From PKWO01 sp036384915 (GTDB taxonomy: Bacteria > Pseudomonadota > Gammaproteobacteria > Burkholderiales > Burkholderiaceae_D): a DNA stretch of 55,499 nucleotides. Below are positions 51,365 to 55,499 of this stretch, piece after piece. Both the position numbers and the translations under genes were made by a program. Under the pieces are notes generated by a model. The model worked only from the letters and a program-made list of their open reading frames with translations, was not told the DNA's origin and searched no databases. Positions within the stretch are counted from its first letter, which is position 1. Each line of letters starts with the position of its first letter. Where the stretch lies: positions 1 to 55,499 of the forward strand of contig DASVLJ010000077.1 in assembly GCA_036384915.1 (NCBI GenBank), in the 5' to 3' direction.

Positions 51365-53286
51365 GCGCTGCCCTCCATGGCGGAACCCGGCGCCGAATCC
51401 AGCGCATACAGTGCGGTCGGCTTGCCCTTGCCGCGCAGTTGGCGCTCGCCCAGGGCGATGAGGCGATGGCGCCTGACCAGTGCCGCCGTACCCTGGCCCA
51501 CTACGATGTCGTGCGGCAGGTCGCGCGCCGCGTCTTCCAGGCGCGAGGCGACGTTGACGCTGTCTCCCACGGCGGTATAGATGCTGCGGAAGGCCGTGCC
51601 GAAGTCGCCCGCCATGGCTTGGCCGCTTTCGACGCCGATGCGCACGCGCAGGCGAGTCAAGCCGGCCCTGGCCCGTCTGTCGCTGAATTCGCGCACTGCT
51701 TCGACGATGGCTTGCGCCGCATCGAGCGCCAGGTCGGCGTGGTCGGGGTTTGGCAAGGGCGCGCCCCAGAATGCGACGAGGCCGTCGCCGGTGTATTTGT
51801 CGAGCGTGCCGTGGCGCTCCAGCACGGGACGCGTCAGGCAATCGAGGAAATCGCGCGTTACCCGTGCGGCGTCTTCCATCGAAAGCGATTCGACGTGCGA
51901 GGTGTAAGCCTCCATGTCGGCGATCAGGGTCGTCACCTGCAACTGGCGCGGCGCCAGCGGGTCTTGCAGATCGCTTTGCAAAAGCTCGTCCACCACCTCG
52001 CCCGCCACGTATTGGCGCAAGGTGCCGAGCAGCCGGCGCGAACGGCGCTGCGCAATCTGCCAGTTGAAAGGCACGGCGACTGCCAGCAGGAACAGGATCG
52101 ATGCCAGCGGGCCGCTGGTGGAGAAGTAGAGGTCGTGCGGCCCCAGCCAGTAAGCGATGGCGAGCCACAACAACGCTGCCGCAGCCAGCGATGCGGCGCT
52201 GGCTGCGGCCGAGCGGCGGCTGAAGATATAGCCGGTGGCCAGGGTGGCGGCGATGCTGAACAGGATCGCAATCCGGCTCCCTGGCAGCGGGACCGGCGCG
52301 CGGCCGTCGCGCTGATCGAGCAGGGCCGACAGAAGAGCGGCGTGCACCAGGAAGCCCGGTGTGTTGACCAGAAGCGGCGTCGCCACGCGATCGGTCAAGC
52401 CGAGGGAGGACGATCCGAGCACCACCAGGCGCCCGCTGACGCGGCTCGCCGGGATGCGCTCCTGCACGATGTCGGAGGCGCGCGCCACTTCATAGGTGCT
52501 CCAGTCCCGTTCGAAGGGCACGCGCACATAGCCCTCCGCGTCCGTGCGGATGGCGCCGTTCCCGCCTTCCGCGCAGCAATCGAACAAGGCCAGGGCCAGC
52601 GTCGGGTAGGCGCGGCCTTCGAAGCCGGTATAGAGGGGAAGCCGGCGCAGGCTGCCGTCAGGGTCTGGCACGAAGCCGATGTTGCCAAGGTGTGCCGCCT
52701 GCGCCAGCCCGGCATGGTTGGCCATGTAGCCGCTGGCCGGCACCAGCGTCATGCCCGGATGGGGCGCGATCCCGCCCGTCAGCTTGCCGACTCGCAGCGC
52801 TTCGTTTTGCGGACCATACTCGAAAGCCTGGGCCATCACGACCGGTCCGTTTTGCGCCAGAATGCCTAGCCGCAAATCGCCTTCGGCATCGGTTGGCTCG
52901 GGCAATACCACGTCCAGCGCCACGCCGCGCGCCTGATAGGTCGTCAAGAGGTTTTCCACCAGCTTGGTGAAGTGCTTTCGCGGCCAAGGCCAGGGGCCGA
53001 GTTCTGCCAGGCTGGCTTCGTCGATGTCGACCAGCAGGATGCGCTGGTCGACATTGCTTTCAACCTTGTCGCGCGCAGCCAGCGGAGACAGTGAGGGTTT
53101 TTCATCCGATGCCGCAATCGTCCGGCTGGCGTGCAGACGGGAGAATCGGTCGCGCAGCCACTCGCTGGCAAAATCCCACCCCGGCGCAGATTCGGCCCAG
53201 ACGGTGATCAGGACCGCGAGCAGGCCGATACCGATACGGATCAGCCCGATGACCGAGATCGGATTGCGTGCAGCAGGCAAGCTCAT
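51361..53286 (-). CDS. CHASE2-domain class III adenylate/guanylate cyclase
   Basis: 641-residue membrane sensor cyclase. TM1 at about 12-30; an extracytoplasmic CHASE2 domain (about 40-330; ILLVDIDEASLAELGPWPWPR is its hallmark, and LGSSSLGLTDRVATPL follows); three closely spaced helices at about 340-425; then the catalytic domain (about 455-620) with VTTLIADMEAYT (metal Asp), LDKYTGDGLVAFWGAP (second metal Asp) and YTAVGDSVNVASRLED. All metal sites are present, so it should be active. cAMP is favoured because a CRP-like gene is in the same string; cGMP cannot be excluded. First gene of the leftward operon. Confidence 0.93.
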   Translation of the reverse strand: MSLPAARNPISVIGLIRIGIGLLAVLITVWAESAPGWDFASEWLRDRFSRLHASRTIAASDEKPSLSPLAARDKVESNVDQRILLVDIDEASLAELGPWPWPRKHFTKLVENLLTTYQARGVALDVVLPEPTDAEGDLRLGILAQNGPVVMAQAFEYGPQNEALRVGKLTGGIAPHPGMTLVPASGYMANHAGLAQAAHLGNIGFVPDPDGSLRRLPLYTGFEGRAYPTLALALFDCCAEGGNGAIRTDAEGYVRVPFERDWSTYEVARASDIVQERIPASRVSGRLVVLGSSSLGLTDRVATPLLVNTPGFLVHAALLSALLDQRDGRAPVPLPGSRIAILFSIAATLATGYIFSRRSAAASAASLAAAALLWLAIAYWLGPHDLYFSTSGPLASILFLLAVAVPFNWQIAQRRSRRLLGTLRQYVAGEVVDELLQSDLQDPLAPRQLQVTTLIADMEAYTSHVESLSMEDAARVTRDFLDCLTRPVLERHGTLDKYTGDGLVAFWGAPLPNPDHADLALDAAQAIVEAVREFSDRRARAGLTRLRVRIGVESGQAMAGDFGTAFRSIYTAVGDSVNVASRLEDAARDLPHDIVVGQGTAALVRRHRLIALGERQLRGKGKPTALYALDSAPGSAMEGSA

Positions 53287-53294
53287 TGGGGCGA

Positions 53295-53352
53295 CACCTT
53301 GCCGGCCGCGCAGAATTCGAACGATGATTTATGTAACATGACCGGCAAGGTG
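53295..53352. repeat. 11-bp perfect inverted repeat before the cyclase gene
   Basis: CACCTTGCCGG (53295-53305) and CCGGCAAGGTG (53342-53352) flank a 36-bp, more AT-rich spacer that begins 20 bp upstream of the cyclase ATG. It could be a leader hairpin, a looped operator pair or a terminator scar. Confidence 0.6.
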
Positions 53353-53481
53353 GTGGGACCCGCTTTTCCTTAATATTTGAACCGGATCAATGAAAAACTG
53401 GCGAAAAGCCGACAATTTGTTGACGTCTGGTTACTATCGGTTCCGTAAAGTCGCCATGGTACTAGATATTGTAGAGTAAAA

Positions 53482-53523
53482 TGTGATGGGCATCACAGAA
53501 CTTGTCGTAATTCAAGACATAAT
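53482..53523 (+). promoter_or_regulatory. Perfect CRP site and -10 of the FecR gene
   Basis: TGTGA-TGGGCA-TCACA (53482-53497) is a full consensus CRP site. CATAAT (53518-53523) begins 36 bp after the first T of the site; the site centre would lie about 41 bp before the transcription start, the class II activation position. The FecR gene ATG is at 53544 with AAGGAGG between. Confidence 0.85.
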
Positions 53524-53543
53524 TGCGGGAGAAGGAGGAAACC

Positions 53544-54890
53544 ATGTTGCGTCAGATTGCCGTCGCCGCCAGTTTGCTAGTCAGCGCCAGTGCTGCCTGG
53601 GCGGGTGAGGCTGCGCACGTGGTTTTCGTGGTGGGGCAAGTCCTCGCAGCCGAACATGAATTGAAGCTGGGCGCCGCCGTCAATGAGGGTGACGAGATCA
53701 GCACCGGCGCCGATGGGTATGTATATATGAAGACCATCGACAACGGTCTTCTGATCCTGCGCCCGAATTCGCGTGCCCGCATCGTGGCCTATCACATCGA
53801 TGCGCAAAACCCTTCGAACAATCGCGTCAAGCTCGAACTCTTGAGCGGTGTGGCACGTAGCGTCACGGGTTTGGGTGCCAAGAAGGCCAAGGAAAATTTC
53901 CGTTTCAATACTCCGGTTGCTGCAATCGGCGTGCGCGGGACCGACTTCACCGTCTTCACCGATGCCGACGTGACGCGCGTCACCGTCACGTCGGGCGGCA
54001 TTGTGATGAGCGGCTTCAGTGGCGCTTGCATGCCGGAAGGTGGCGGCCCTTGCGAAGGCGCGAACAGCAGGGAATTGTTTGCCGACAGGGCCGGCCAATT
54101 GCTGCAGATTCAGCGTGGCCATGCCGTGCCGCAGGTCTTGCGCAGCAATGGCATTGCGCCCGACGTGACGGCGCCGCCCCGCAGTGACGAACCGATCAGC
54201 AAAGCTTCCAGTGTGGGCAATGCCACCTTGTCGACCACCGATCTGAGTCTCGCGCCCCAGGAAAGTGCCGACTTGCCCGCGGTGGGCGTCTTGACGCCTG
54301 CACCTGCGCCCGCGCCGACTCCCACCCCGACTCCCACCCCGACGCCGACGCCCACGCCGGCGGCGCAAGAGGTCTTGTGGGGCCGTTGGCAAACCTATGC
54401 CGGCCTTGCGCCGAATTCGGCGGCGCTGGCCAAGCTTCAATCGGGGGCTTATTTGCAGGGAGCGGATCTTGGTCCGTTCTTCGTCACCCGCACGGCAAAC
54501 AGCCAATTGGTCTTGCCCAGTAGCGGCCAGGCTTCCTTCGCCTTGCAGGATAGCGAGGCCTATATCACGGTAACCGGCCATCAGCCTGTGGCTGCAACCG
54601 TCGAAAACGGGCAATTGACGGTCAACTTCGCACAAAACACCTTCACCACCTCGCTGACAGTCGTGGCGCCGGGTGAGCAGGTCAACGTTTACGGGCAGGG
54701 CGCTATCGCGAACGCGGGGCCGAACAAGGGCCAGTTGACCAATGCCGGGGCGAACGACATGATCAATTCCAATGCCCAGATTCTGGGCTATCTCGGCGGC
54801 GCCAATGCGCAGCAGGCCGGGTATTTATTCAATACCAACTATTCCTCGTCCATCAACGCCGTAGGGGCGACTACCTGGACCAAGAAATAA
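53544..54890 (+). CDS. Secreted FecR-domain protein with Pro-Thr linker
   Basis: 448 residues with a signal peptide (MLRQIAVAASLLVSASAAWA). A FecR domain (about 35-160) has ISTGADGYVYMKTIDNGLLIL and FNTPVAAIGVRGTDFTVF, the FecR hallmark. A Pro-Thr/Pro-Ala repeat linker (about 253-274, near 54300-54360) leads to a C-terminal beta-rich domain that starts WGRWQTYAG; this end is not recognised. AAGGAGG precedes the ATG. It is divergent from the CHASE2 cyclase, a pairing seen in other proteobacteria, and is preceded by a perfect CRP site. Confidence 0.85.
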   Translation: MLRQIAVAASLLVSASAAWAGEAAHVVFVVGQVLAAEHELKLGAAVNEGDEISTGADGYVYMKTIDNGLLILRPNSRARIVAYHIDAQNPSNNRVKLELLSGVARSVTGLGAKKAKENFRFNTPVAAIGVRGTDFTVFTDADVTRVTVTSGGIVMSGFSGACMPEGGGPCEGANSRELFADRAGQLLQIQRGHAVPQVLRSNGIAPDVTAPPRSDEPISKASSVGNATLSTTDLSLAPQESADLPAVGVLTPAPAPAPTPTPTPTPTPTPTPAAQEVLWGRWQTYAGLAPNSAALAKLQSGAYLQGADLGPFFVTRTANSQLVLPSSGQASFALQDSEAYITVTGHQPVAATVENGQLTVNFAQNTFTTSLTVVAPGEQVNVYGQGAIANAGPNKGQLTNAGANDMINSNAQILGYLGGANAQQAGYLFNTNYSSSINAVGATTWTKK

Positions 54891-55013
54891 GGCAGCGTTT
54901 CTTTGGGCAGGGGCCGACGAAATGAATCGGTCGCATGCCTTGCATCGGAAAAGATGCTATAAAAGCAACTATCTAAAAATTTTACAACAAAATCTTCATA
55001 AAAGTGATGCCAA

Positions 55014-55055
55014 TGTGATGCCCGTCACAGCCTTTAAATGAGGTTATGGCAGAAT
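55014..55055 (+). promoter_or_regulatory. Perfect CRP site and -10 of the DUF4214 gene
   Basis: TGTGA-TGCCCG-TCACA (55014-55029) is a second full CRP consensus. CAGAAT (55050-55055) begins 36 bp after its first T, the same spacing as at the FecR promoter. A direct repeat GTGATGCC (55004-55011 and 55015-55022) puts an extra half site one helical turn upstream. The leader to the ATG at 55156 is about 90 nt. Confidence 0.8.
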
Positions 55056-55155
55056 ACGCCCCAATCTGCAGAAAAGTGTTTGTTGTTTGTTATTTGGTAA
55101 CATGATCGCTTTGCAGTGACGTTTGGATTCAATACCCATTAAGGAAGGTATCAAT

Positions 55156-55499
55156 ATGGCATCCGCAGCTAGCTACAGCACTCTGGTTCAACAACTCTAC
55201 GTGGCCTATTTCGGCCGCCCGGCCGACTACTTCGGCCTGCAAAACTTCGAGGCAGCCCTGGCAGCCGCCAACGCCCCGACCGATCCGGCCGCGCTGGCCA
55301 CGGCTTACAGCACCAACTCCGCCGTGAAAAGCCTGGTTGATTCCTTCGGCACCAGTGCCGAATCGACCGCGCTGTACGGCAGCGGCTCGACCGAAAGCTT
55401 CGTCAACGCCATCTTCGAAAACCTGTTCAACCGCCCCGCAGCCGTGGCCGGCCTGACTTTCTGGGTCAACGCCATCAATTCCGGCGCAGTGTCGAAGGG
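55156..55499 (+). CDS. DUF4214-domain surface protein, N-terminal part
   Basis: Open to the right window edge (114 codons seen). It starts MASAASYSTLVQQLYVAYFG then RPADYFGLQNFEAALAAANA; the pattern LYVAYFGRPADYFGL and a second unit FVNAIFENLFNRPAAVAGLTFW are DUF4214 repeats, typical of large secreted RTX- or S-layer-like proteins of betaproteobacteria that carry no N-terminal signal peptide and leave by type I secretion. AAGGAAGG precedes the ATG. Under a CRP-type promoter. Total length is unknown. Confidence 0.85.
   Translation, partial: MASAASYSTLVQQLYVAYFGRPADYFGLQNFEAALAAANAPTDPAALATAYSTNSAVKSLVDSFGTSAESTALYGSGSTESFVNAIFENLFNRPAAVAGLTFWVNAINSGAVSK

Overview
The window looks like chromosomal DNA of a betaproteobacterium, probably Burkholderiales and most likely Oxalobacteraceae. 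Reasons: GC-rich coding; an rpsU-yqeY-dnaG-rpoD operon; a polyhydroxyalkanoate phasin with a PhaR/PhbF-like operator; a very long Ala/Lys-rich RpoD N-terminus; CbpA/CbpM; and DUF4214 surface proteins. The genus call is inference.

Layout. 1-4750 (mostly minus strand): end of an EamA transporter, a chemoreceptor, CheW, AmiC and TsaE. 4785-12909 (plus): QueG, then, after a structured gene-free stretch with an intrinsic terminator, GST, Ogt, XerD, PpnN, two pseudouridine synthases, a small unknown and a DAO-family oxidase. 12955-18535: phasin, YbaK, PlsY, TsaD, TrpD2/YbiB and an HI0933-type flavoprotein. 18641-24261: the macromolecular synthesis operon, followed by a tRNA read here as tRNA-Ile2(CAU).

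24300-28090, just behind the tRNA, looks accessory: a polysaccharide deacetylase, an SDR without the catalytic Tyr and a SnoaL-like secreted protein, divergent from a LysR regulator, then a ParE-toxin remnant broken by a 20-bp duplication. 28099-39744 is mixed housekeeping: CbpM/CbpA, 1-Cys peroxiredoxin, membrane J-protein, SDR, an orphan HigA-like regulator, RhlE, a 2OG oxygenase, a PAS-GGDEF cyclase, GluQ-RS, a LysR/pirin divergent pair and WrbA.

39857-55499 is the most interesting part. A tightly packed leftward gene string encodes a CHASE2 adenylate cyclase, a TPR/outer-membrane barrel protein, a VanZ-like protein, a Crp homologue, an ABC glycan exporter (Wzm, and Wzt with a carbohydrate-binding tail), a coiled-coil methyltransferase and a 1254-residue triple glycosyltransferase. 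On its right, a secreted FecR-domain protein and a DUF4214 protein (cut by the window edge) each have a perfect TGTGA-N6-TCACA site at exactly the same distance from a -10-like hexamer. The Crp keeps the cAMP-contact and TGTGA-reading residues of E. coli CRP. This suggests a self-contained cAMP circuit linking capsule/O-glycan export to surface protein expression. That reading is inference from sequence and gene order.
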